64,000 bases of DNA, from positions 1 through 64,000 of the IMG/VR virus record IMGVR_UViG_3300021963_004264; one strand, written 5' to 3'. Source of the stretch: a virus. Each line of letters starts with the position of its first letter. Position 1 is the stretch's first letter. Positions 57,131 through 64,000 of the stretch are shown piece by piece. Under the pieces are notes generated by a model, which was not told the origin of the DNA, did no database searches, and saw only the letters and a program-made list of their open reading frames with translations. The position numbers and the translations under genes were made by a program.

Positions 57131-58019
57131 GATTGATTAATTCCTCACTTATTCTATTTATTGCCCATTTATTCATAACGTGTAAATCAACATTACTCCA
57201 TTTAGTAAGCATAAAGTCGCCCGGGCTACGTGGCTTTTCTAAATACATTATCAGAGTATGATCGTTAACTGCACTGTGTATATCGTCAGTGTCAAATGTT
57301 TTATACAGTGTGGTAGGAAGTTGTGGTATTCCTCTATCTTTAAATCCGCTCATCATATGAGCCGCTATACTGAAACTGTAATCATTTCTGTATAAACTGC
57401 CTTTCCATTTGTAAACGTCTTGATAATATTGTTTATTATTTTTAACATGTTTAACACAATTAAAAAAACTTTCTGTTAAAGGCGTTTTACGAAAGTACAC
57501 AACAGTAGCCCAATACATTGTAATGCCAAAATCGTTTAATCTATTAAGTGTAAGATCTTTACGTTCATACATGATGTCCTGGTAACGCCAATTCATCATT
57601 AGTTCTTCGTTGTGTCCCCAGCACTGATTAAGTGTATCACTTAGTATTAGGTAGTCTACATCTAGTAATATAGTTTCTTCATACGGACTTAGATCATATG
57701 CATCACAACGATTAACATTATAAAAACTTAATGGCTTTGCAGTATGGCTGGTGTCTTTAAATGTTCGTATGTTTTGTTCTTTAAACTTTTTATCTTTTTC
57801 AACAACAATAAGATTGTTTATTGCATTATCTATAACGTCTTTACCCAAAGATTTTTCAGCATATTCTAAACTAGCAGGATCGGTAACTACTGTAATATTC
57901 TTAATACCTAAATGCTTTTGTATTAAAAGACTGTTTACAACAGCTAGTTTAAAATAATCAATTTCTGCGTTGTTGTGGGCAAACATAATGATGCCACGAT
58001 CATTATTTGCCTTCATCAT
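57111..58019 (-). CDS. GT-A glycosyltransferase-like protein
   Basis: A 302-residue protein homologous to 54802-55665: RGIIMFAHNNAEIDYFKLA opens it, LLDVDYL (D120, D122) is the DxD, and DFGITMYWATVVYFRK the acceptor-side strand. It is AT-rich, and two tandem ATGs (58019 and 58016) mark the start. It overlaps genes by 17-20 bp on both sides, so it is translated with them. Confidence 0.7.
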   Translation of the reverse strand: MMKANNDRGIIMFAHNNAEIDYFKLAVVNSLLIQKHLGIKNITVVTDPASLEYAEKSLGKDVIDNAINNLIVVEKDKKFKEQNIRTFKDTSHTAKPLSFYNVNRCDAYDLSPYEETILLDVDYLILSDTLNQCWGHNEELMMNWRYQDIMYERKDLTLNRLNDFGITMYWATVVYFRKTPLTESFFNCVKHVKNNKQYYQDVYKWKGSLYRNDYSFSIAAHMMSGFKDRGIPQLPTTLYKTFDTDDIHSAVNDHTLIMYLEKPRSPGDFMLTKWSNVDLHVMNKWAINRISEELINHVRNNL

Positions 58020-58362
58020 TGAGATCTAATACCTTATGTACTTTGCGTGACTTACGTAGTTTTTCGTACTCTGCATAATAGTCGTTGGTTACTTCAAAGT
58101 AACGACTGAGTACTTCATCATAAAAACTTTCAATATCAACTTTAATAGGATTTTGGTATATGTCTAAAAGAACTGCTTCAGTTTGCTTTTCTTCTAGCAA
58201 TAATTTACAAAAATTAAGTAGCGAACGATCAATTGTAAACGTGCCACCATTAATGCTGTAACTTAATAAACTTTGAGTTTTGGCTCGTAGTGCGGCTTGC
58301 TGATTATTAAGTGTAACTCGATAATTAGCAAATTCAAGTGCGTCAGTTAGTCTAGTGCTCAT
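58003..58362 (-). CDS. Hypothetical protein
   Basis: A 119-residue helical protein (QQAALRAKTQSLLSYS, then NFCKLLLEEKQTEAVLLDIY). No motif; the size and pattern recall hypothetical proteins in other T4-like phages. It is the first gene of the accessory series, just downstream of the terminator at 58382, so it likely needs a promoter not recognised here. Confidence 0.55.
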   Translation of the reverse strand: MSTRLTDALEFANYRVTLNNQQAALRAKTQSLLSYSINGGTFTIDRSLLNFCKLLLEEKQTEAVLLDIYQNPIKVDIESFYDEVLSRYFEVTNDYYAEYEKLRKSRKVHKVLDLNDEGK

Positions 58363-58381
58363 GCAAGTATTTAAGACAAAA

Positions 58382-58411
58382 AAAAGCCAGTATCCGTAAA
58401 TACTGGCTTTT
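58382..58411 (-). terminator. Bidirectional hairpin terminator, copy 1
   Basis: A perfect 12-bp stem AAAAGCCAGTAT/ATACTGGCTTTT with loop CCGTAA. It is A-tailed on one side and T-tailed on the other, so it can stop transcription from both directions. It ends the small lipoprotein unit. Confidence 0.85.
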
Positions 58412-58447
58412 GTTCGACACTATTTAAAAACAGACTAGTCTGTTATA

Positions 58448-58645
58448 TTACTTAGGCTGTACTGCGCCCGCATCTGCTGGTGCCGCAACTGGAGCAGGTG
58501 TTGCTGGTGCTGTGGCATTATCAGCTGGTGCTACTACTGCGGCAGCTGGTGCTGCTTCAGTTGGTGCTGGTGCTGGCTCGGTCTTTGAGCAAGCTGTTAG
58601 GCCTAGTAGTGCAGTAGATACTGCGATTGTTGTGAACATCTTCAT
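58448..58645 (-). CDS. Small Ala/Pro-rich lipoprotein
   Basis: Sixty-five residues from the ATG at 58645 (the frame stays open to 58672, without a good start). MKMFTTIAVSTALLGLTAC is a signal peptide ending in a lipobox, then a tail of repeated alanine and proline units (APAPTEAAPAAAVVAP). AAGGAG precedes the start. It is an isolated unit between two near-identical terminators, as expected of a moron-type gene. Function might be surface exclusion or spacing, but nothing in the sequence decides this. Confidence 0.7.
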   Translation of the reverse strand: MKMFTTIAVSTALLGLTACSKTEPAPAPTEAAPAAAVVAPADNATAPATPAPVAAPADAGAVQPK

Positions 58646-58690
58646 AAGTTTATTTCTCCTTGTGTTCTTCACGTTTATACTTATACATTA

Positions 58691-58722
58691 AAAAAGCCAG
58701 TATCCTTAAATACTGGCTTTTT
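58691..58722 (-). terminator. Bidirectional hairpin terminator, copy 2
   Basis: A perfect 13-bp stem with the same sequence as copy 1 (AAAAAGCCAGTAT/ATACTGGCTTTTT) and loop CCTTAA, one base different. It closes the virion gene series and is followed downstream by the lipoprotein. TATAAGTA (58678-58685 on the minus strand) may be its promoter. Confidence 0.85.
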
Positions 58723-58806
58723 AGTGTAGTTTACTCTACTCTTTAAGTAACCCGCATAGTGTGCATTGCTAAGAGGCAGTTTGGGTGTTGTTAACTATAT
58801 GTATTA

Positions 58807-59841
58807 TTAGCTGATTGCAGCCATGCTTATTGTTGGAGCAGTAATAGTAATACTCGAACCGTTTGCATTTGGTTGTTTGCGTCGACCATTAAGTGTTAGT
58901 GTACCGTCAATACTGTCAGTATATCCACTAGTCTCATCGCCTGAACTTGGTACGCCGTCTGGACCAATAGCACCATCAGCGGATGCTGCGGCTGCTGCGG
59001 TATAAGGATCGCTCCAAGTTGCTTTTAATGTAATTACAGTTGGATCAGTGATACTGTTAACCTTACCTTCTAACTTAAAGAAGTTAGAAGCATAAGCACC
59101 TGAACCGTATTTGATAAACAACTGCTGATAAGAGGCTGTTAATTCATAAAAACCAATACCTGCACTTGTACCTGAACTTGCACTTGTATCGTTGTAATTC
59201 ATTAATACATCGCCCATAGCACTTAACAAACTGGCCCAGTCACTGTTTTGTGTAGTAGCTGAACCACCAGTTCTCGATGAACTTACACCTAGTGCGCCTC
59301 CTGCATTAAAAAATGCACGGGCTGCGCTTTCGCTAGCAAATGTCCATGTTGTTTCTTCAGTTAATGTACTAGTCCAAGCTGTTGTTCTTGTAACATTGCT
59401 AACGCTAGACATTGTTGTACTTGCTGGACTAAATCTGTTATCCCAACAATCCTTAATGTTTAGCATTAAGTTATTCCAAGTAGTTGCAGCGATCGTTGTA
59501 GCAGTTGTTACGTCAGTTCCTACGCCTGTTCGTACCGTCTGACCTAAAAATGCACACAATGACTGAACGTCATCTTGTAAACGTTTAAAGCCGCCTGTGG
59601 CATTATCTGCATAAACTAAACCGCCTGTACTGGCAGCACTTACGGATGAACCACCTTGTGTGTATCCGTATGTACTTGCGGCTGTATATGTACCTAATGT
59701 TACATCTGCCGCAGTACCAAGTAGTAAGTTTACGTTTGTTCTTGCATTGTTGAAGTCAGCCGGAACAACAGTATCAGTTCCTGCGACAACTTGTGTCATT
59801 GTTGTCATTCCCGACGATGTGATTGTTGCACCTGATGGCAT
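58807..59841 (-). CDS. Putative virion structural protein
   Basis: A 344-residue protein rich in threonine, serine, alanine and glycine, with long low-complexity beta-prone stretches typical of phage fibres and head decoration. It opens MPSGATITSS and repeats short TxxA/TxTA patterns. It has a perfect TATAAATA late-promoter octamer at 59863 and TTAGGAGA before the ATG. The exact virion role is unknown. Confidence 0.65.
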   Translation of the reverse strand: MPSGATITSSGMTTMTQVVAGTDTVVPADFNNARTNVNLLLGTAADVTLGTYTAASTYGYTQGGSSVSAASTGGLVYADNATGGFKRLQDDVQSLCAFLGQTVRTGVGTDVTTATTIAATTWNNLMLNIKDCWDNRFSPASTTMSSVSNVTRTTAWTSTLTEETTWTFASESAARAFFNAGGALGVSSSRTGGSATTQNSDWASLLSAMGDVLMNYNDTSASSGTSAGIGFYELTASYQQLFIKYGSGAYASNFFKLEGKVNSITDPTVITLKATWSDPYTAAAAASADGAIGPDGVPSSGDETSGYTDSIDGTLTLNGRRKQPNANGSSITITAPTISMAAIS

Positions 59842-59862
59842 GTTATCTCCTAATTATTACAA

Positions 59863-59870
59863 TATTTATA
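59863..59870 (-). promoter_or_regulatory. T4 late promoter octamer (TATAAATA)
   Basis: Minus-strand TATAAATA is the exact T4 late consensus, 21 bp before the ATG at 59841, in the 29-bp gap after the tail-fibre gene. Confidence 0.75.
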
Positions 59871-61436
59871 TTACTTAACGCCTATTACAGCTTCAACAAC
59901 ACCTAAATTGTCCGTTGTTTTCTGTTCAAGACTTCTACCAATAACCTTACGTGGATCATATTCGTTAAATCCTAGCGCCATTGCTACGCCTGGTAAATGG
60001 CTGCTAATTAATCGTTCACCTTTTAGTACTTTACCAAATACTTTAACTGGTACACGACCTTTTAATGCAACAGGCAAACCTTCTGCTTCACTGTTCATTA
60101 AATAAGCAGGGTCAGTTGAAATAACACCAAATACATTCATATCTTCGATACTTGTTGTTTGTGTAATTTCTGCGCTGCCGCCTAGTTTTACAACTGTGCC
60201 CGGCTCGTAAGTTTCGTCGCTGGCATAAATTTCTGCCAAGTCAGCGTAACGTGCCGCTGTTGCAACGGCTGTTACTACGTTAGCCGAGAAGCTACCTGCA
60301 CTATCTCTTAGTACAAGTGTATTGGCCGTGTTTGTTGTAACTGCATCTGTTGCAGTACCTGTAGCAAAACTTACGTTTCCGCTTACGTTAAATTGAGTAG
60401 TATGAATAGTACTGATTCGTGTTGTGCTATTACCAATAGCTACGTTACCTGCACCAAGTATTGCACCTGATGTGCCGTTACCTACATACACTGTACCAGT
60501 GTGGAGGTCTGCAAATCTATAACTTGCACTACCAATGTTATAGGTATTTGTTGCATCAGGAACATAATTTCTTCCTGTATGAATAATTTCACTTGCATTG
60601 ACGTTTGCACCGTCTGAGCCAACGCTACCTAAGTTTATTTTATATGAAGCATCTGAGCGATATGATCTTTCGCTTAACGCTAGTGAAGTTGTGTTATATT
60701 CAGTACGTAAATTTAGACCAGGACGAATAATAGCACCGATGCCGCCTGAACCAACAAGTTCAGTGTACCAGTTGCGACTCTCGCCTTCTGTACTACTGTT
60801 CGAGTTAGCGGCAGTAAATTGTGCATGGTCACTGAAAATAGCCATGATTGTTTCTGCACCAAAGGCTGTAGTAGTACTACCATAATTTACCGAAGGACTA
60901 GATGAATCGTTAACATAAGTTAATGCAAGTACTGCGCGGTCAACACCTGTACTATCACGTAAGAAAATGTTACGTAGTTTAGTACCATAGTTAGAGGGAT
61001 TACCTATGTTACTTGTACTTGCAAACGCACTAGAAACTTCACCTGCATAACCTGCAAATTTAAAACTGCTACCATCATGTACACGAAGTTTATCATCTGT
61101 AGTATCAAACCACGCTGTACCTGCTACTAAGTTAGTTGATGGCGCTGAAGAACTAACTACAATATTAGTAGCTCTTTTCCATCTTGTGCCGTCATAAACC
61201 CTTAGTAGATTCTCTGTTTTATCATACCAAAGCTGACCTGTTAGTGTTGTACTTGCACTAGGTGCAGTTGCACTTGCAAAGTTTTCTAATTGACGTACAG
61301 CATTTTGTGCAAAGTATAGACCGTAGTTAGATACGTTACGTCCAACCAATGCTATTGCATAGGTACTGGTATCTATCGTACTGTCAGCAACTGTTGTCGA
61401 AACACTTCCGTCACTGTTATTAAATGTATATGGCAT
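59871..61436 (-). CDS. Tail fibre-like protein with C-terminal G2/IMC-like autoproteolysis region
   Basis: A 521-residue fibre protein. Two near-repeats GQLWYDKTENLLRVYDGTRWK and GTAWFDTTDDKLRVHDGSSFK (shown here as LWYDKTENLLRVYDGTRWK and AWFDTTDDKLRVHDGSSFK) are phage-fibre units; the middle has many NIGS/GNxT beta segments. The C-terminal part, from AARYADLAEIYASDE to KGERLISSHLPG, resembles the Peptidase_G2/IMC-type autoproteolytic domain of tail fibres. It could be a receptor-binding or baseplate-attached fibre. Confidence 0.75.
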   Translation of the reverse strand: MPYTFNNSDGSVSTTVADSTIDTSTYAIALVGRNVSNYGLYFAQNAVRQLENFASATAPSASTTLTGQLWYDKTENLLRVYDGTRWKRATNIVVSSSAPSTNLVAGTAWFDTTDDKLRVHDGSSFKFAGYAGEVSSAFASTSNIGNPSNYGTKLRNIFLRDSTGVDRAVLALTYVNDSSSPSVNYGSTTTAFGAETIMAIFSDHAQFTAANSNSSTEGESRNWYTELVGSGGIGAIIRPGLNLRTEYNTTSLALSERSYRSDASYKINLGSVGSDGANVNASEIIHTGRNYVPDATNTYNIGSASYRFADLHTGTVYVGNGTSGAILGAGNVAIGNSTTRISTIHTTQFNVSGNVSFATGTATDAVTTNTANTLVLRDSAGSFSANVVTAVATAARYADLAEIYASDETYEPGTVVKLGGSAEITQTTSIEDMNVFGVISTDPAYLMNSEAEGLPVALKGRVPVKVFGKVLKGERLISSHLPGVAMALGFNEYDPRKVIGRSLEQKTTDNLGVVEAVIGVK

Positions 61437-61457
61437 CTCTTATTCCCTCAAATAATT

Positions 61458-62117
61458 TTAGCTCAACTGTACTCTGACAGTATAGATTACCTCAATAATT
61501 CTGTTTTGTGACTTTTGTACAGGATGAAAAACTACATGAGTAAGCATTGTACTTGTATTAATTGGATCAGCATCTGTTGGATCACTAGGATAACTAAACA
61601 GTGCTAATTCATCAAAAATATAATCACCTTCATTTGTAGTACTACTGTCAAACAAATCCTGATCGCTAGGTTCTGCATAACCTAGTGTACAAGTTACTTT
61701 AATGTCTGTGTAACTTGAACCTGGAATTATTTGTATTTTGTCCGTTTCTGTATCAGCTGAGATAATCTTATAATAAGTTCTACTGTACAGACTTGCGCCG
61801 GTTTCATATGCTTCACTTACACGCGGTGACTTGTAGATTACTCTACCAGCGGTATCAACACTAGTTGCACCGTTACCAAAAGCCATGTAATGAACATATG
61901 CACCTTGAGCATTGTTTAAAGCGTTAGCGATTAAATTAGCCATATTGCCATAATGAATAGCATTACGCTTATTGATGAGTTCTTCGCCCGTTTCTTTATC
62001 GCGGATCAATATATGACCGCTAATATTGATACCGGCAACTTCATCTGGCTTCTTTTGAGGAGTAGCATTTTCTTGCATTTTCTCTGCGCCTTCGTCTTTT
62101 TTGTCAATGTCTAACAT
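61458..62117 (-). CDS. Putative baseplate or fibre structural protein
   Basis: About 219 residues from the ATG at 62117. The frame also opens at a GTG at 62132, but GATAAATA lies there, and ATG 62078 is an alternative if transcription starts from that octamer. Segments GHILIRDKETGEELINKRNAIHYGN and MAFGNGATSVDTAGR (the first split as GHILIRDKETGEE and LINKRNAIHYGN) resemble tail-component proteins near fibres in T4-like phages. It precedes the fibre gene by 21 bp. Confidence 0.65.
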   Translation of the reverse strand: MLDIDKKDEGAEKMQENATPQKKPDEVAGINISGHILIRDKETGEELINKRNAIHYGNMANLIANALNNAQGAYVHYMAFGNGATSVDTAGRVIYKSPRVSEAYETGASLYSRTYYKIISADTETDKIQIIPGSSYTDIKVTCTLGYAEPSDQDLFDSSTTNEGDYIFDELALFSYPSDPTDADPINTSTMLTHVVFHPVQKSQNRIIEVIYTVRVQLS

Positions 62118-62122
62118 ACGTT

Positions 62123-62130
62123 TATTTATC
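62123..62130 (-). promoter_or_regulatory. Late-like octamer (GATAAATA)
   Basis: Minus-strand GATAAATA lies in a 38-bp gap between the large structural gene and the gene at 61458. Its closeness to the ATG at 62117 leaves the true start open. Confidence 0.4.
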
Positions 62131-62155
62131 ACTTTTTTTAAACTAGCAGTTAATT

Positions 62156-64000
62156 TTAAATTCCATGGATGAATTTCATCAAACTTTCAACGTTAGCATA
62201 GTCTGCGTTAGCTACGTCTGCCAAGCTCAGTGCTGAATTTGAACCAGTGTTTAGTGTTGGAATTTCTAGTGTAATTGTGGTATTTCCGTTAATAAATTCG
62301 GATATATCATCGTCATACTCTTCGGAATCAAAACCATAGTAGTCCCATAACCCATCCTGTAAGAATAAATCATCCTCTACTGTAATTGTTAAGTTTGCAT
62401 TATCAATATCTGTAATGTAGAAGAATGTTACATTGCTTGTATAAGATGTGCTGTAATGTGTACCATTAGCAGTTAACATAGTGCCGTTAGCTGACATAGA
62501 TACCACACCACCTGCATTTAACAATGCAATAGCATTTGCTGTTGTTACAATAGACAACTGATTTGGTGCAACATAAGCAACATTAGAACCTGCGTAAGAC
62601 TGATATGTGTAGAATTGAGAACCAACTTCTAACCATATTGCACGATTAGTATCTAATCTGTTAAATGTTTCTTCTTCAGAACCTTCGATAACGTCTACTG
62701 TTACAGGATTTCCATAGATGTCTATAATCAAGTGATCCTGTATACTTGTGCCGGCGCTGCCTCTGGTTAGTTGACTAATAACATTTCCGTCAAGTCTGTC
62801 GTAAAGAATACGCTCTGTTCCTACCCATATAATACCAGGATCTCCTGGGCGTGGGGTCTGGAATACACTACCATCAACTACTGTAATTTCTGTTGAATAT
62901 GAATATACGTTAGCTGAAAGTGTAGTACTCTTATTAGTTGTAATTCTAACATATTCAGTATCACCGAATAAGTTTTGGTGCATTCTATACTTAACTGCAA
63001 TCGCATCTGGTGATACAGGTGTAGTACTTGTATTACCTCCAGCATATGGACTTGTGTAAACGTCAATGATTAGTGATTCTAGTGGGTCCAGGAACACCAT
63101 TTCTTCTGGACGCTCTTCACCGTATAGAATTTTCTTAAATGTTGCGCCGTCAAAACCTTCGTAAGTATCATTATTACGTCTTAGCGTAATATTACCTTGC
63201 GCTAATTCACTAAAGATACCTTCGTAGTTAACAACTTCAACTGTTCTATCTAATGCATACATATCCCAAGGATCTGTATCCCAACCAAAGCTACTTAAGA
63301 AATCAACGGTTGAGTCTAAACCTGCTACTGCATTAGTAAACAAGTTAGCATCTAATAGTTCGCCTCTCCAGCCACCACCAACTTTTTCTTTTACAAGAGT
63401 TAGTGTTGTGCTTAAGTTTCCTGCATTAATAATATCATGCAATACACTAGCATTTGTGATAATACTTGTATTTGTTCCTGCTGATGAATTATTAAAGTGT
63501 GAATTAACTTCCGCAACAAACGATGCACGAACAATTGGATCAAACTTAAATATTCTATCAATTGCTCTCATTTGTGAACTTGCAGTAATGTTTGCTTCGT
63601 TCATTTGGTTGATATTAGCAATATTTCTAGCAATACTTACGTTAACAGTAGTGTTACTTCTATTATGGCCAAATTGTGTTAATTCGTAGTTGGTTCTATC
63701 AAACACAAGTGTAGTATTGTTATGTCTAAATACATTATCGCCCTTGTTTGTAATGCTGAAATAATTCTTATAAGCATTATCAAAGAACATGATATTAGCA
63801 TCATTTTCGCTAAAGTCATCTAGGACACGAACAACACCTAAACCTCTGTCGATGTAAGGAGGCTTATCAAAGTCACTAACCATTGTTGGACCAACAACTT
63901 CAATTGGTGCTCTCTTACCATCTCTATATTCACGAATCTTAGCAGTGAATGGTTTAACTTCGTTCATGTATTCAATAATACGTGCAAAGTTATCAGGTTT
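62156..64000 (-). CDS. Virion structural protein, 5' end outside the window
   Basis: At least 614 codons. The frame stays open to the right edge: upstream of the methionine at 63967 the codons read KPDNFARIIEY without a stop and continue into EYMNEVKPFTAKIREY, which looks like coding sequence, so the true start is beyond 64000. The protein is beta-rich with phage tail/baseplate features (VRVLDDF, YVRITTNKST, IWVGTERILYDRLDGN and ending NADYANVES...). I would call it a T4-like tail/neck/baseplate structural protein. Exact role unknown. Confidence 0.75.
   Translation of the reverse strand, partial: KPDNFARIIEYMNEVKPFTAKIREYRDGKRAPIEVVGPTMVSDFDKPPYIDRGLGVVRVLDDFSENDANIMFFDNAYKNYFSITNKGDNVFRHNNTTLVFDRTNYELTQFGHNRSNTTVNVSIARNIANINQMNEANITASSQMRAIDRIFKFDPIVRASFVAEVNSHFNNSSAGTNTSIITNASVLHDIINAGNLSTTLTLVKEKVGGGWRGELLDANLFTNAVAGLDSTVDFLSSFGWDTDPWDMYALDRTVEVVNYEGIFSELAQGNITLRRNNDTYEGFDGATFKKILYGEERPEEMVFLDPLESLIIDVYTSPYAGGNTSTTPVSPDAIAVKYRMHQNLFGDTEYVRITTNKSTTLSANVYSYSTEITVVDGSVFQTPRPGDPGIIWVGTERILYDRLDGNVISQLTRGSAGTSIQDHLIIDIYGNPVTVDVIEGSEEETFNRLDTNRAIWLEVGSQFYTYQSYAGSNVAYVAPNQLSIVTTANAIALLNAGGVVSMSANGTMLTANGTHYSTSYTSNVTFFYITDIDNANLTITVEDDLFLQDGLWDYYGFDSEEYDDDISEFINGNTTITLEIPTLNTGSNSALSLADVANADYANVESLMKFIHGI

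Noticed and set aside
1-64000. CRISPR array, tRNA cluster, integrase, transposase
   Set aside because: No regular spacers, no cloverleaf-like runs, and no recombinase or transposase motifs were seen while reading the window.

Overview
This window looks like part of the genome of an A+T-rich, T4-like tailed bacteriophage (myovirus type), probably infecting a marine Gram-negative bacterium. The core evidence is a family-B DNA polymerase (gp43 type) next to a gp45-type sliding clamp, a DsbA-like small protein, a T4 RNase H/FEN-type exonuclease, octamers close to the T4 late promoter (TATAAATA or GATAAATA), tail and fibre structural genes, and dense packing with 1-8 bp gene overlaps. The marine host is inferred from the style of the accessory genes. 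I see no tRNA, rRNA, CRISPR array, integrase or transposase. Two putative lipoproteins show that some products go to a cell envelope.

Plus strand, 1-29977 (early and middle genes): replication genes (dsbA-like, 43, 45); a large TGT-like protein, probably DpdA; sugar enzymes (Gfo/Idh oxidoreductase, zinc alcohol dehydrogenase-like protein, GT-B glycosyltransferase, GalE-like epimerase); a phosphoribosyltransferase; GTP cyclohydrolase I; QueE; and, at 8174-8548, a short gene that I read as a divergent QueD-like T-fold protein. Together these look like a 7-deazaguanine (preQ0-type) DNA-modification pathway; only QueC is missing from the window. Further on are a 5'-3' exonuclease, an HNH nuclease, a winged-helix protein, a zinc deaminase, a MoxR/VWA pair, 2-oxoglutarate oxygenases, a Bax-inhibitor-1 membrane protein, a histone-H1-like protein and an FG-GAP lipoprotein. 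At least eight sigma-70-like TTGACA...TATAAT promoters, plus two weaker candidates, lie in the gaps of this half.

Minus strand, 58362 down to 29980 (accessory): an almost gapless series of 28 genes. Its most striking content is eight paralogous radical-SAM proteins with an N-terminal auxiliary cysteine region (N-twitch type) between 36366 and 51878. Between them lie glycosyltransferase-like proteins, a UDP-glucose dehydrogenase, a NeuB-like synthase, an SDR, an Smr-like protein and a carbamoyltransferase. Flanking them are SGNH-like proteins, a class II aldolase, GT-A proteins, and a 1099-residue protein made of about ten degenerate repeats of a GT-A-like domain. Two late-promoter-like sites (46291-46298 and 54107-54114) split this into at least two transcription units. 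The gene set suggests a phage-encoded route that builds and transfers a modified sugar, with DNA, virion protein or host surface as possible acceptors; the sequence does not say which.

Minus strand, 64000 down to 58448 (virion): four structural genes (one cut by the window edge), then a tiny lipoprotein gene between two near-identical terminator hairpins.

Regulation: sigma-70-like promoters on the plus strand and T4-late-like octamers on both strands suggest early/late partition. Two late octamers (19329, 54107) are followed by inverted repeats that would hide the start codon in read-through RNA but not in RNA started at the late promoter, the arrangement known from T4 genes e, soc and 49.
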